Both the position numbers and the translations under genes were made by a program. Under the pieces are notes generated by a model that was given only the letters and a program-made list of their open reading frames with translations, was not told where the DNA came from and ran no database searches. Positions 24,437-32,725 of a DNA stretch of 32,725 nucleotides are shown piece after piece; the stretch's first letter is position 1; every line of letters starts with the position of its first letter. Where the stretch lies: NCBI RefSeq assembly GCF_015207075.1, contig NZ_JADEXN010000002.1:1-32725 (forward strand). Reading direction: 5' to 3'. Origin of the DNA: Zarconia navalis LEGE 11467 (GTDB lineage Bacteria > Cyanobacteriota > Cyanobacteriia > Cyanobacteriales > Geitlerinemataceae).

Positions 24437-25231
24437 GCGTTGATGTTGCCTCTAAGACCGAATCTCGATGGCAAGTATCCAGATCGTCGCCAAACCAAGG
24501 AGTCTATCTTCCCAAACTCCTGATGTTGCATCAACAGACCCCATGTCACGATCGGGCACTGCGGGTGTGAGGGAAAGAGAGTAAAAACAGAAGGTTCGTA
24601 TGAATTGGGTAAAATTCTCTCTCCCGTTGAGAGGGTAAATGCACGAGTGCGTTGCGCCATATCTTCAAGTCATGCCGCCTCAGTCTGTGGGATGAGGTCG
24701 ATAGAGCGTCAGGATTTCTTTGAAAGTCGCCAATGATGTAATAATTTAAGTGGCTTCCACCTAAGTATTTTAGGTTTGGCATTGTCAAAGTTGGGTATTT
24801 TCCCTTAGAATCTTTATCTCACAACTTATTTCAATTTGGGTCGAACCGATCGTGCCCGATGGGAAATTGTATAAAATCTCACGGTATCGTAACCCAAAAT
24901 CTAGTAAGAACACCCTCGTGCAATAGCCTCGAAATGGCCGAAGTCTGGAAACGAAGACAATTATTCCTGCGAAGTTGTATTTATCTGAGTCGCTTGAAAT
25001 ATCGATTGAGATTAACGTCTTTGTCAGGTTTGTAGTGAGGTCTAAATGTGTTAGTGGCGTGGCTTGACGGTGCGATATCGAGTCAACACGACCTAAAAAT
25101 ATTGACCCTTACCCTAAAGTTTACCGATCCCGCCTTCGCTCGAAACTTTCCCTCGATAATGACTGCATTCGAGATGGCGCGCGATCGTAAAAATTGGCCG
25201 TTTGTTAATAAGGAGACATTTAGGAAAGATC
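24437..25231. other. Gene-free stretch upstream of gltB
   Basis: About 790 bp with no credible gene; the frames at 24268-24788 (-) and 25048-25332 (+) are shadows or chance. The region should contain the gltB promoter. I looked for a GTA-N8-TAC NtcA site upstream of gltB and did not find one. Confidence 0.5.
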
Positions 25232-28200
25232 GTGGAACAGTTTGGCATCAATCAAAACTCAAAATTCGATCGAACCGATCGAATTGCACCCACCCCCGCA
25301 GAACCCTTCGGCGGACAACCCTGGTTAGTTGAAGAACGAGATGCGTGCGGTGTTGGCTTTATCGCTCACCAGGATAACGAACCGAGCCACGATATTGTGC
25401 TCAAAGCCTTGTCTTCGCTGTCGTGTTTGGAACACCGAGGCGGTTGCAGCGCCGACTACGACTCCGGTGACGGTTCGGGGATAATGAGCGCCATTCCTTG
25501 GGATATTATCCAACAGTGGCTTAGGAAAGAGTCGATCGCCATTCCCCCCCCCGAGAACACGGGAGTGGGCATGGTATTTTTAGCCCGAGACGAGCGCTCC
25601 GCCGCCGAGGTTCGTCAAATTACCGATCGAGTTCTCGCTCGCGAAGGGTTAGACGTATTGGGCTGGCGTCCGGTTCCCATCCAACCGGAGGTTCTCGGCC
25701 CTCAAGCGCTCGAAGTTCAGCCTCGCATCGAACAGGTTGTCGTCACCAGCAAAACCCTGACTGGAGATGCTCTCGATCGTCAACTATATCTAGCGCGACG
25801 GGCGATCGGCAAGACGTTGGAAACCACAACGTCGATGCACTGGGGAGATGACCTGTATATTTGTTCTTTCTCCTGCCGGACGATCGTTTACAAAGCAATG
25901 GTGCGCGCCTCGATTCTCGGGGAATTTTACCAAGATTTGACCGATCCCGATTACATCAGCCCCTTCGCCTTATACCATCGCCGATTCAGCACCAATACCA
26001 TGCCCAAGTGGCCCCTGGCACAGCCGATGCGATTGCTGGGTCACAACGGAGAAATCAATACCTTACTGGGCAATATTAACTGGATGAAGGCTCGCCAAGC
26101 GGAATTTTCCCATCCCAATTGGGGCGATCGCATCGAGCAACTCATACCCTGCGTGGATACCAATATCAGCGACTCGGCGAACTTGGATAATTCCTTCGAG
26201 TTGTTGGTGAAATCGGGAAGATCGACTCTAGAATCGTTGATGTTGCTGGTGCCCGAAGCCTATCAAAACCAGCCGGAACTTGATAACGATCGCGAAGTTG
26301 TGGATTTTTACGAGTATTACAGTGGCATTCAAGAACCCTGGGACGGGCCGGCCCTGTTGGCATTTAGCGATGGTAAAGTGGTCGGAGCCGGACTCGATCG
26401 CAACGGACTGCGCCCCGCCCGCTACGTTCTAACTCGCGATCGCCTCGTCATTGTCGCCTCCGAAGCTGGAGTGGTGGATCTCGATCCGGGGAATATTCTC
26501 GAAAAAGGTCGCCTCGGTCCCGGTCAGATGCTGGCGGTGGATCTCGAAAATCACCAAGTCCTGAAAAACTGGGATATCAAGCGCAAAATTTCCGGAGAGC
26601 ATCCCTATGGGGAATGGGTAGCTGCCCGTCCGAAACTCGGCATTGCTCCGACAAACGGCAGCGCACCGCCTGCGGATGTCCCCGATGCCCAAGCCTTGGT
26701 GCAGCAGCAAACAGCTTTCGGCTACACCAAAGAAGACGTGGACATGATTATCGTGCCCATGGCGCAGTTGGCCAAAGAACCCACCTTCTGCATGGGGGAT
26801 GATATTCCCCTAGCGGTTCTCTCCAATAAGCCGCGTCTGCTGTACGACTACTTCAAACAGCGTTTCGCCCAAGTCACCAACCCGGCGATCGATCCCTTGC
26901 GCGAAGGCTTGGTGATGTCGTTGAGTACGTTTCTGGGTTCTCGGGGAAACTTGCTCGATGATGCCCCTGGTGCCGATCGGCTGCTGAAACTGGCAACCCC
27001 CGTCCTCACGGAATCCGACCTGAGCGGAATCAAGAGTTCTGACTTGAATGTCGTCACCCTCTCAACGTTGTATGATGTCGCCTCCGGTCCCTCGGGACTC
27101 AAAGCAGCGGTGAGCGCCCTGTGCCAAAAAGCCACGGAAGCGTTGGAGAATGGCGCGGAAGTATTAGTTTTAAGCGATCGAGACGGAACCCGCAGCGATC
27201 GAAGCTACATTCCCCCCTTACTGGCCGTCGGTGCGGTTCACCACCACCTGATCGATGCCCGATTGCGAATGAAAGCCTCGATCGTCGTGGATACGGCCGG
27301 GTGCTGGAGTACTCACCACTATGCCTGTTTGGTGGGCTACGGGGCGAGTGCGGTGTGCCCTTACCTGACTTGGGCGACCCTACGGACCTGGTGGAACGAT
27401 GCCAAAACCCAGAAGATGATGGGGTTGGGCAAGCTGGAAAACGTGACCCTTGCCGAAGCGATCGCCAACTATCGCAAGGCAACTGAAGGCGGATTGCTGA
27501 AGATTCTCTCGAAGATGGGGATTTCCCGGCTGTCGAGTTACCAAGGGGCGCAGATTTTCGAGGCGATCGGGATCGGTGCCGATTTGCTCGAATTGGGAAT
27601 GAAAGGAACCGCCTCTCGCATCGGCGGCATCACCGTTGCCGAACTCGCCCGAGAAGTTTTTACCTTCCACCAGCGGGCCTTCCCCGAAGCCAACAAATTG
27701 GAAAACTTCGGCTTCATCCAATACCGCAAAGGGGGCGAATACCACGGCAACAATCCCGAATTAACCAAGGTTCTCCACAAAGCGGTGCGGGAGGGGACTT
27801 ACGACCACTACCAAGCCTACCAGGACTATCTGGGGAATCGACCCGTTGCCGCTTTGCGGGATTTGTTAGATTTCCAGAGCGATCGCGAGTCGATCGAGAT
27901 CGACGAAGTGGAATCGACCGAAGATATCGTCAAGCGCTTCTGTACCGGCGGGATGTCTCTCGGGGCACTATCTCCCGAAGCCCACGAAACCCTAGCGATC
28001 GCCATGAACCGTCTGGGGGGCAAGTCCAACTCCGGCGAGGGGGGCGAAGATCCGATCCGCTTCCGAGCCATCCAAGATGTGGACTCGCAGGGGCATTCCC
28101 AAACCCTACCCCACTTGCAAGGACTCCGCAATGGAGATACGGCTTCCTCAGCCATTAAGCAGGTGGCATCGGGACGCTTTGGCGTGACACCAGAGTACCT

Positions 28201-29884
28201 GATGAGCGCCAAGCAAATTGAAATTAAGGTCGCCCAAGGAGCGAAACCCGGAGAAGGAGGTCAACTCCCCGGACGCAAGGTGAGCAACTACATTGCCATG
28301 CTGCGCCGTTCTAAGCCGGGGGTGACGCTAATTTCGCCGCCACCGCACCACGATATCTATTCGATCGAGGATTTGGCGCAACTGATTTTCGACTTGCACC
28401 AAATTAACCCCAACGCCAAAGTTTCGGTGAAGCTGGTTTCTTCGATCGGTATCGGGACGATCGCTGCGGGGGTGGCAAAAGCTAATGCCGACGTGATTCA
28501 AATTTCCGGTCACGACGGCGGTACGGGGGCATCTCCCCTAAGTTCCATCAAACATGCAGGCAGTCCCTGGGAATTGGGCCTGACGGAAGTGCATCGGGTG
28601 TTGATGGAAAACCAACTGCGCGAGCGAGTGATTCTGCGGGCCGACGGCGGTATGCGCGCCGGTTGGGACGTGGTGATGGCGGCGCTGATGGGGGCGCAAG
28701 AATTCGGCTTCGGCACGATCGCCATGATTGCTGAAGGTTGCATTATGGCCCGCGTCTGCCACATGAATAGTTGTCCGGTGGGGGTGACAACCCAGCAAGA
28801 ACGGCTGCGCAAGCGCTTCCCTGGAATGCCCGAACATGTGGTGAATTTCTTCTTGTTCGTCGCCCAAGAAGTGCGATCGCTGCTAGCGAAGTTGGGCTAT
28901 CGCTCGGTTGATGAAATTATCGGGCGTTCCGACTTGCTGACGATGCGCGAGAACGTGCAACTGACCAAAACCCAATCGTTGAATCTCGACTGCATCACCA
29001 AATTGCCTCAAGGGGAAAACCGCAATTGGGCAACGCCTCCGGACATTCACACCAACGGCAAAGTCCTCGACGACGAGTTGCTCGCAGATGCCGAAATGGC
29101 CGGGGCGATCGCCAATCAAAGCAGCATCAGCAAGACTTTAGAGATCGTCAACACCGATCGCTGCGTAGGGGCACGTATTTCTGGGGCGATCGCCAAGAAA
29201 TACGGCAACACCGGCTTTGAAGGTCAACTGAATCTCAATTTCAAAGGGAGTGCCGGTCAGAGTTTCGGGGCATTCAATCTCCCTGGCATGACCTTGACCC
29301 TCGAAGGATCGGCAAACGATTACGTCGGTAAGGGGATGCACGGTGGTGAAATTATTATCAAACCCCCCGTGGGCACCACCTTCGATCCGAGTGAAAACGT
29401 GATCGTTGGCAACACCTGTATTTACGGCGCGACGGGAGGAACTCTCTACGTCCTCGGACTTGCCGGAGAACGCTTCGGCGTGCGCAACTCCAAAGGGCAA
29501 GCGGTCATCGAAGGGGCGGGAGACCATTGCTGCGAGTACATGACTGGCGGGGCGATCGTCGTTCTCGGGAAAGTCGGTCGTAACGTCGGCGCTGGGATGA
29601 CCGGCGGTTTGGCTTATTTCCTCGATGAAGAAGGCAATTTCCCCGCGAAGGTGAATCGAGAAATCGTTAAGACTCAGCGGGTCTGCACCCAGGCGGGAGA
29701 AGCACAACTCAAGGCGCTGATTGCCGCCCACGCCGAACGCACCGGCAGCCCGAAAGCCCAGCGGATTCTTGCCAACTGGACGGAATGTCTGCCGAAGTTC
29801 TGGCAAGTGGTGCCACCTTCGGAAGCAGATTCTCCCGAAGCGAGCAACCAACCGTTAGAGGAGAAGGAGTTGGTTGTTAAGTAG
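25232..29884 (+). CDS. gltB: Glutamate synthase large subunit (probably ferredoxin-dependent)
   Basis: GOGAT makes two glutamates from glutamine and 2-oxoglutarate, the second half of the GS/GOGAT route of ammonium assimilation. The 1,550 residues contain a class II glutaminase whose nucleophile Cys39 (ERDACGVGF) is exposed after removal of a 38-residue propeptide, then a central domain, the FMN/synthase domain with [23 protein letters not shown] and the 3Fe-4S cysteines 1170, 1176 and 1181 ([15 protein letters not shown]), and a C-terminal beta-helix (GXXG-rich, [13 protein letters not shown]). The length and the absence of gltD nearby favour the ferredoxin enzyme (also named glsF/gltS), but the ferredoxin loop was not verified. 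I chose GTG 25232 (AGGAAAG just upstream); a TTG at 25202 is also open. A strong terminator follows. Confidence 0.96.
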   Translation: MEQFGINQNSKFDRTDRIAPTPAEPFGGQPWLVEERDACGVGFIAHQDNEPSHDIVLKALSSLSCLEHRGGCSADYDSGDGSGIMSAIPWDIIQQWLRKESIAIPPPENTGVGMVFLARDERSAAEVRQITDRVLAREGLDVLGWRPVPIQPEVLGPQALEVQPRIEQVVVTSKTLTGDALDRQLYLARRAIGKTLETTTSMHWGDDLYICSFSCRTIVYKAMVRASILGEFYQDLTDPDYISPFALYHRRFSTNTMPKWPLAQPMRLLGHNGEINTLLGNINWMKARQAEFSHPNWGDRIEQLIPCVDTNISDSANLDNSFELLVKSGRSTLESLMLLVPEAYQNQPELDNDREVVDFYEYYSGIQEPWDGPALLAFSDGKVVGAGLDRNGLRPARYVLTRDRLVIVASEAGVVDLDPGNILEKGRLGPGQMLAVDLENHQVLKNWDIKRKISGEHPYGEWVAARPKLGIAPTNGSAPPADVPDAQALVQQQTAFGYTKEDVDMIIVPMAQLAKEPTFCMGDDIPLAVLSNKPRLLYDYFKQRFAQVTNPAIDPLREGLVMSLSTFLGSRGNLLDDAPGADRLLKLATPVLTESDLSGIKSSDLNVVTLSTLYDVASGPSGLKAAVSALCQKATEALENGAEVLVLSDRDGTRSDRSYIPPLLAVGAVHHHLIDARLRMKASIVVDTAGCWSTHHYACLVGYGASAVCPYLTWATLRTWWNDAKTQKMMGLGKLENVTLAEAIANYRKATEGGLLKILSKMGISRLSSYQGAQIFEAIGIGADLLELGMKGTASRIGGITVAELAREVFTFHQRAFPEANKLENFGFIQYRKGGEYHGNNPELTKVLHKAVREGTYDHYQAYQDYLGNRPVAALRDLLDFQSDRESIEIDEVESTEDIVKRFCTGGMSLGALSPEAHETLAIAMNRLGGKSNSGEGGEDPIRFRAIQDVDSQGHSQTLPHLQGLRNGDTASSAIKQVASGRFGVTPEYLMSAKQIEIKVAQGAKPGEGGQLPGRKVSNYIAMLRRSKPGVTLISPPPHHDIYSIEDLAQLIFDLHQINPNAKVSVKLVSSIGIGTIAAGVAKANADVIQISGHDGGTGASPLSSIKHAGSPWELGLTEVHRVLMENQLRERVILRADGGMRAGWDVVMAALMGAQEFGFGTIAMIAEGCIMARVCHMNSCPVGVTTQQERLRKRFPGMPEHVVNFFLFVAQEVRSLLAKLGYRSVDEIIGRSDLLTMRENVQLTKTQSLNLDCITKLPQGENRNWATPPDIHTNGKVLDDELLADAEMAGAIANQSSISKTLEIVNTDRCVGARISGAIAKKYGNTGFEGQLNLNFKGSAGQSFGAFNLPGMTLTLEGSANDYVGKGMHGGEIIIKPPVGTTFDPSENVIVGNTCIYGATGGTLYVLGLAGERFGVRNSKGQAVIEGAGDHCCEYMTGGAIVVLGKVGRNVGAGMTGGLAYFLDEEGNFPAKVNREIVKTQRVCTQAGEAQLKALIAAHAERTGSPKAQRILANWTECLPKFWQVVPPSEADSPEASNQPLEEKELVVK

Positions 29885-29906
29885 GTTCTAATACCTGTTG
29901 AATTGA

Positions 29907-29966
29907 AGCCGCTATTTTTCCCGATCGGTTATTTTTATGCCAGAGGGAAAAATGGCGGTTCTTTTT
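29907..29966 (+). terminator. Strong intrinsic terminator of gltB
   Basis: A 16-bp stem (29907-29922 with 29945-29960, including two G-U pairs) with a 22-nt loop, followed by C and five Ts. It starts 23 bp after the gltB stop. Confidence 0.85.
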
Positions 29967-30015
29967 GTTTGTTGTTTGAATTCGTTCCTTACGATCTCCG
30001 ATCGTCCAGAGTTGA

Positions 30016-30495
30016 ATGCTGACCGAAGATTTGGCAAAAAAAGTCGCGATTTCAGAAACTTTCAATCCAATGCTTGGAGTAACCGAACAAGTGCGAGCAG
30101 TACATAAACTCCTGGTACGAGATAACACTCCAAAAATTTTGTTTGTTGATGAAAAGAGCGAACCCGGTGCTTTTTTCATCTATTTTGAGATCGAGAACGA
30201 ACCGTATTACTTTGTTCTTGTCGTTCGGGAGGAAAACGATCGACTTGTTGCATCAGCCTCTTATATTGAAGCGGCCATCAGAGTCTATCTTTTGATTAGC
30301 AGCACGTTACTCGATCCGATCGCCATTATCGAACGGGTTAAGTTAAGACCAACTAGAAGCTACAAAATAGGTGAGAAGAGAGTTCCAAAATCTTTGGTAA
30401 AATTTAAAGAGAACCGCTGGTATTTTGAACCGCAGAAAGACATACCTGGAACATTAGAAAATAAGCTCAATTTTTTACTCCTGATAATAATTTAA
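30016..30495 (+). CDS. Hypothetical protein, DUF4279-like C-terminal part
   Basis: A 159-residue soluble protein. The N-terminal half (about 1-75: MLGVTEQVRAVHKLLVRDNT, then GAFFIYFEIENEPYYFVLVV) is a small alpha/beta domain of no recognised family. The second half (about 78-150) resembles DUF4279: AAIRVYLLISSTLLDPIAII, then LRPTRSYKIGEKR and FKENRWYF follow the family's pattern of a strand, a helix and a Pro-Thr..Gly-Glu turn. It ends in a short hydrophobic tail right after a run of six Ts (30470-30475). One base more or less in the run would let the frame continue into the glutaredoxin gene end, so a truncation is possible. Start ATG at 30016; no strong ribosome site. It faces the glutaredoxin gene. 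Confidence 0.65.
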   Translation: MLTEDLAKKVAISETFNPMLGVTEQVRAVHKLLVRDNTPKILFVDEKSEPGAFFIYFEIENEPYYFVLVVREENDRLVASASYIEAAIRVYLLISSTLLDPIAIIERVKLRPTRSYKIGEKRVPKSLVKFKENRWYFEPQKDIPGTLENKLNFLLLIII

Positions 30496-30513
30496 GCTAC
30501 AAACTTCTACAAG

Positions 30514-30834
30514 CTATGTTGAAGGTTCTGCCAATAGAGGATCGAGTTCTCCCCGACTGTCGAGGGCGTATAGATCGTCGCAACCTCCAACGTGGCGATC
30601 GTTAATGAAAGTCTGCGGAACCGAGCGCCGACCGTCTGCCCGCGCGGCCATCTGGCTTCTTGCCTCTTCGTTCCCATCAATTTTGTATTCGGTGTAGCGC
30701 ACCCCCTTCCACCACAGCAACAGTTTTGCGCGAATGCAATAGGGGCAAGTTTGCCAAGTATAAATTTCGACGTCGGCTTTGATACGCTCTGGATGTCGTT
30801 TCAGAATCGGGTTGAGAAAATCTAACATGGTCAT
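30514..30834 (-). CDS. grxC: Glutaredoxin (GrxC type) with N-terminal extension
   Basis: A dithiol glutaredoxin, reducing disulfides and glutathione-mixed disulfides with GSH. The 106 residues have the active site C30-P-Y-C33 (WQTCPYC), the cis-proline segment VPQTFI, and the glutathione-binding GGCDDLYAL. About 20 residues (MTMLDFLNPILKRHPERIKA) precede the domain, more than in most Grx proteins. ATGs at 30834 and 30828 are both possible; a TTG at 30849 is less likely. The leader includes a small hairpin (CCCC...GGGG near 30850-30870), 16 nt or more before the start. The gene is on the same strand as murI but 296 bp away. Confidence 0.92.
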   Translation of the reverse strand: MTMLDFLNPILKRHPERIKADVEIYTWQTCPYCIRAKLLLWWKGVRYTEYKIDGNEEARSQMAARADGRRSVPQTFINDRHVGGCDDLYALDSRGELDPLLAEPST

Positions 30835-31070
30835 GTTTCTTGTTGACAACTCCCCAAAAGAGCGGGGAATAAGGCAAGTTTATTTAGAGAATGAATGTTT
30901 TCGACCTCCTCTGAGCCATATCGTTTTGGGTCGCAAGATGCAATATTTCATCTGGCTCATCTGGCTTATCTGGCGATCGTCTCGAGGGCGAGGACAGCGA
31001 TGGACTTGAGCTTAGAGCAGTAGCCATTAAGACTAGAACGATCTGGCTTAAATATCAAATCTTGCTCTCC

Positions 31071-31087
31071 CTGCTTCCCCAGCTCTT
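31071..31087 (+). repeat. 17-bp direct repeat, copy 2
   Basis: Exact copy of 19783-19799, in the gap between glutaredoxin and murI. Confidence 0.45.
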
Positions 31088-31129
31088 TTTCACCCATCTC
31101 TCAAGGGAAGTAGCGACGCGATCGACCCT

Positions 31130-31960
31130 TTACTGTTGAGGGAGGGGAACCGACCCAGGGCTAACCTGGGGTAAACTCACTTTGCTCACAAAGGGGGTAA
31201 AGCCCAGCCACTGCACCGAAAGCTGGGCAAATCGATCGGGACAACCGCTGACGCCGAATCGGGTGGGTAATGGCTCACCCTCAGCGCGCAACCCTAACAA
31301 ATCCAATTCTCGTGCGGCAGCCTCGGCGAGGGAAATCGCCGGATCGACAAGTTTGACCGTTGGGGGCAAAATCGCGTTTAGAACCGGGGCGAGGTGGGGA
31401 TAGTGGGTGCAGCCGTAAACCAATGTATCGATCCGTTGCCGCAGCAGCGGTTCCAAGTACGAGCGGGCGATCTGGTAGGTTTGGGGTTCGTGGAGTCGAT
31501 TCCCTTCGACGATCGGAACGAACTCCGGACATCCCACTTCCCAGACTTTCACCGTTGCGTCGGCTTCTAGCATTGCTCGTCGGTAGGTTCCGCTTTGGGC
31601 CGTCGCTGGGGTGGCGATCGTGCCGATACGCCGACCTTCCCGGACGGCAGCTTTCGCACCGGGCAGGATCGGGCCGAGAATGGGGAAGTCAAATTCCGAT
31701 CGCACGATATCTAGGGCGAGGGCGGCACTGGTATTACAAGCCACGATCGCCATTTTCACGCGCTCTTGTTTCATCATCGTTAGAATTTCGCGCATAAACT
31801 GCACGATCTCTGCTGCCGAGCGAGTTCCGTACGGGAGGCGAGCGGTATCGCCGAAATAGAGATAGGATTCGTCGGGCAGTTGTCGGTACAGTGCGCTCAA
31901 AACGGTGAGTCCTCCCACACCACTGTCAAAAATCCCAATTCGTTTTCGATCGTCGCTCAT
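31130..31960 (-). CDS. murI: Glutamate racemase
   Basis: MurI makes D-glutamate for the peptidoglycan stem peptide, without cofactor, by two-base catalysis. The 276 residues start MSDDRKRIGIFDSGVGGLTV, with the substrate loop SGVGGLTV, YFGDTARLPYG (34-45), catalytic Cys75 in VACNTSAA and Cys184 in YGCTHYPHL. The gene lies 189 bp downstream of the amidase gene end on the same strand, so both cell-wall genes may be transcribed together. I chose the ATG at 31960 because it begins one residue before the conserved domain; a TTG at 32026 would add 22 unconserved residues. Confidence 0.96.
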   Translation of the reverse strand: MSDDRKRIGIFDSGVGGLTVLSALYRQLPDESYLYFGDTARLPYGTRSAAEIVQFMREILTMMKQERVKMAIVACNTSAALALDIVRSEFDFPILGPILPGAKAAVREGRRIGTIATPATAQSGTYRRAMLEADATVKVWEVGCPEFVPIVEGNRLHEPQTYQIARSYLEPLLRQRIDTLVYGCTHYPHLAPVLNAILPPTVKLVDPAISLAEAAARELDLLGLRAEGEPLPTRFGVSGCPDRFAQLSVQWLGFTPFVSKVSLPQVSPGSVPLPQQ

Positions 31961-32149
31961 ATATTCGTCTGATGTTCTAAATTGTCGGCAGTCGAGGTGA
32001 GATCGAGACTGGGTCGCAACATCCAACCCATTTGACCGATCGCTCTTTAATTACCCCATTAAATCAGTCATTTTGCTGACTTTACCATGAGGCGAACTGC
32101 CCAAATTGTTTGAGCCAATACTTTCGCGCCATCGACTCAAGCTCTCGAC

Positions 32150-32725
32150 TCAACCTTCGCAATAGGGGCCGGGGCAGTATTGGGAAATGTACGCGAGAAT
32201 CCCGCGGGCGATCGCTAGCGCCAAAATTTCTTGATATTCCCCATCCGCTAACCGAGGAGCATCATAGCGACCGGTAACGAAGCCCAACTCAACCAGTGCT
32301 GCCGGCATATCGGTATTGCGCAACACGTAAAATCGGGCTGTTTTTACGCCGCGATCGGGGCCTCCACTGGCTTCGAGAAGATAGCTGTGGATGACTTGCG
32401 CCAGTCTTCCCCCCGTGCTGTAGTAGTACGTTTCGACGCCGTTGACATCGGGACGACTCAGGCTGATGGCATTGGCATGAATGCTCACAAATAAATTGGC
32501 ATCGAGGCGGTTGGCCAGTTGGACGCGCGGTTCGAGGTCGAGATCGATATTTTCCGAGCGGGTTAAAACGACGGCAATCCCTTGTTCTTCGAGCAATTGT
32601 GCCGTTCGATAAGCCACCGGGTCAACCACCTCGATTTCCTGCAATCCGCCGATACCCACCGCCCCCACATCTGGGCCGCCGTGGCCGGGGTCGATAACCA
32701 CCACGATTTTGCCATCGGTATCGAG
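32150..32725 (-). CDS. amiC: N-acetylmuramoyl-L-alanine amidase, C-terminal catalytic part (5' end beyond window)
   Basis: This zinc amidase cuts the bond between the glycan strand and the stem peptide, acting in the periplasm during septum splitting or cell-cell channel formation. The visible 191 codons are the Amidase_3 domain, open to the right edge (LDTDGKIVVVIDPGHGGPDV). Zinc ligands and catalytic residues are in place: H in DPGHGG, E in LQEIEVV, H in FVSIHAN and E in LVELGFVTG. The C-terminus is short (YCPGPYCEG) after the domain. The N-terminal region, expected to include a signal peptide and often an AMIN domain, is outside. A GTG at 32704 is inside the domain and not the true start. 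It precedes murI on the same strand. Confidence 0.93.
   Translation of the reverse strand, partial: LDTDGKIVVVIDPGHGGPDVGAVGIGGLQEIEVVDPVAYRTAQLLEEQGIAVVLTRSENIDLDLEPRVQLANRLDANLFVSIHANAISLSRPDVNGVETYYYSTGGRLAQVIHSYLLEASGGPDRGVKTARFYVLRNTDMPAALVELGFVTGRYDAPRLADGEYQEILALAIARGILAYISQYCPGPYCEG

Noticed and set aside
24268-24788. Minus-strand frames between pepP and gltB
   Set aside because: One overlaps the conserved 3' end of pepP antisense; no family pattern or ribosome site.
24437-25231. NtcA site upstream of gltB
   Set aside because: No GTA-N8-TAC match found by eye in this region.
25048-25332. Plus-strand frame leading into gltB
   Set aside because: It runs into the conserved glutaminase start of gltB in another frame; it has no motif.
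29138-29851. 237-codon minus-strand frame over gltB end
   Set aside because: Antisense shadow of the conserved gltB beta-helix domain.
1-32725. tRNA, rRNA or CRISPR array
   Set aside because: No T-loop-type GTTCRA with matching acceptor stem, no rRNA stretch and no regularly spaced repeats were seen on either strand.

Overview
The window reads as a chromosomal segment of a filamentous-type (Oscillatoriales/Nostocales-like) cyanobacterium. The evidence is the dense scatter of the HIP1 octamer GCGATCGC and its variants in genes on both strands, cyanobacterial family proteins (DUF928, DUF1825, Uma2, two PEP-CTERM proteins), a very long glutamate synthase of the plant/cyanobacterial type, a HisIE fusion and C5-pathway HemL. 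No rRNA, tRNA, CRISPR array, intact insertion sequence or prophage is visible. Gene density is moderate, with several AT-rich gene-free stretches that carry inverted repeats.

Layout. 1-911 (-) is the N-terminal two thirds of pyruvate kinase, cut by the window edge. A gene-poor stretch with two dyads leads to a secreted DUF928 protein (1738-2571 +), convergent with a Uma2 nuclease-fold protein (2611-3207 -). Next come an inverted repeat with a possible tiny ORF, and a transketolase/phosphoketolase-like enzyme (3508-5727 -) preceded by a near-perfect 48-bp palindrome. A PEP-CTERM protein (5928-6656 -) follows. Then hemL (7291-8589 -, with a clear terminator) is divergent from hisIE (8773-9423 +). 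Small unknowns and a secreted pentapeptide-repeat protein occupy 9662-11792. tyrS (-) and a class A penicillin-binding protein (+) are divergent at 11808-15228. DUF1825 (15317-15628 region, -) lies before a large sensor kinase (16117-18504 -) that fuses a UrtA/FmdD-like urea/amide-binding domain to HAMP, HisKA and HATPase modules. Two small unknown proteins (+), a MITE-like element, a SAM methyltransferase (-), a choice-of-anchor L/PEP-CTERM protein (-) and a second MITE-like element follow. Aminopeptidase P (23123-24436 +) and glutamate synthase (25232-29884 +, strong terminator) come next. A DUF4279-like protein (+), glutaredoxin (-), murI (-) and the 3' part of an N-acetylmuramoyl-L-alanine amidase gene (-, cut by the right edge) close the window.

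How the genes fit together. Most genes are single transcription units with housekeeping roles: glycolysis and sugar-phosphate metabolism (pyk, transketolase-like), tetrapyrrole synthesis (hemL), histidine (hisIE), translation (tyrS), ammonium assimilation (gltB), redox (grx) and peptidoglycan building and remodelling (PBP1, murI, amidase). murI and the amidase lie together on one strand and both act on the cell wall. The kinase is the one gene with an unusual architecture: its ligand-binding domain has no signal peptide and no preceding membrane helix, so it may sense a small nitrogen compound inside the cell.

I do not see a clear, previously undescribed multi-gene system. The best leads are the kinase (and the reading frame that continues past its stop codon), the hybrid transketolase-like enzyme, the 48-bp palindrome and the two different MITE-like elements. 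All function calls rest on reading motifs by eye; no database search was possible.
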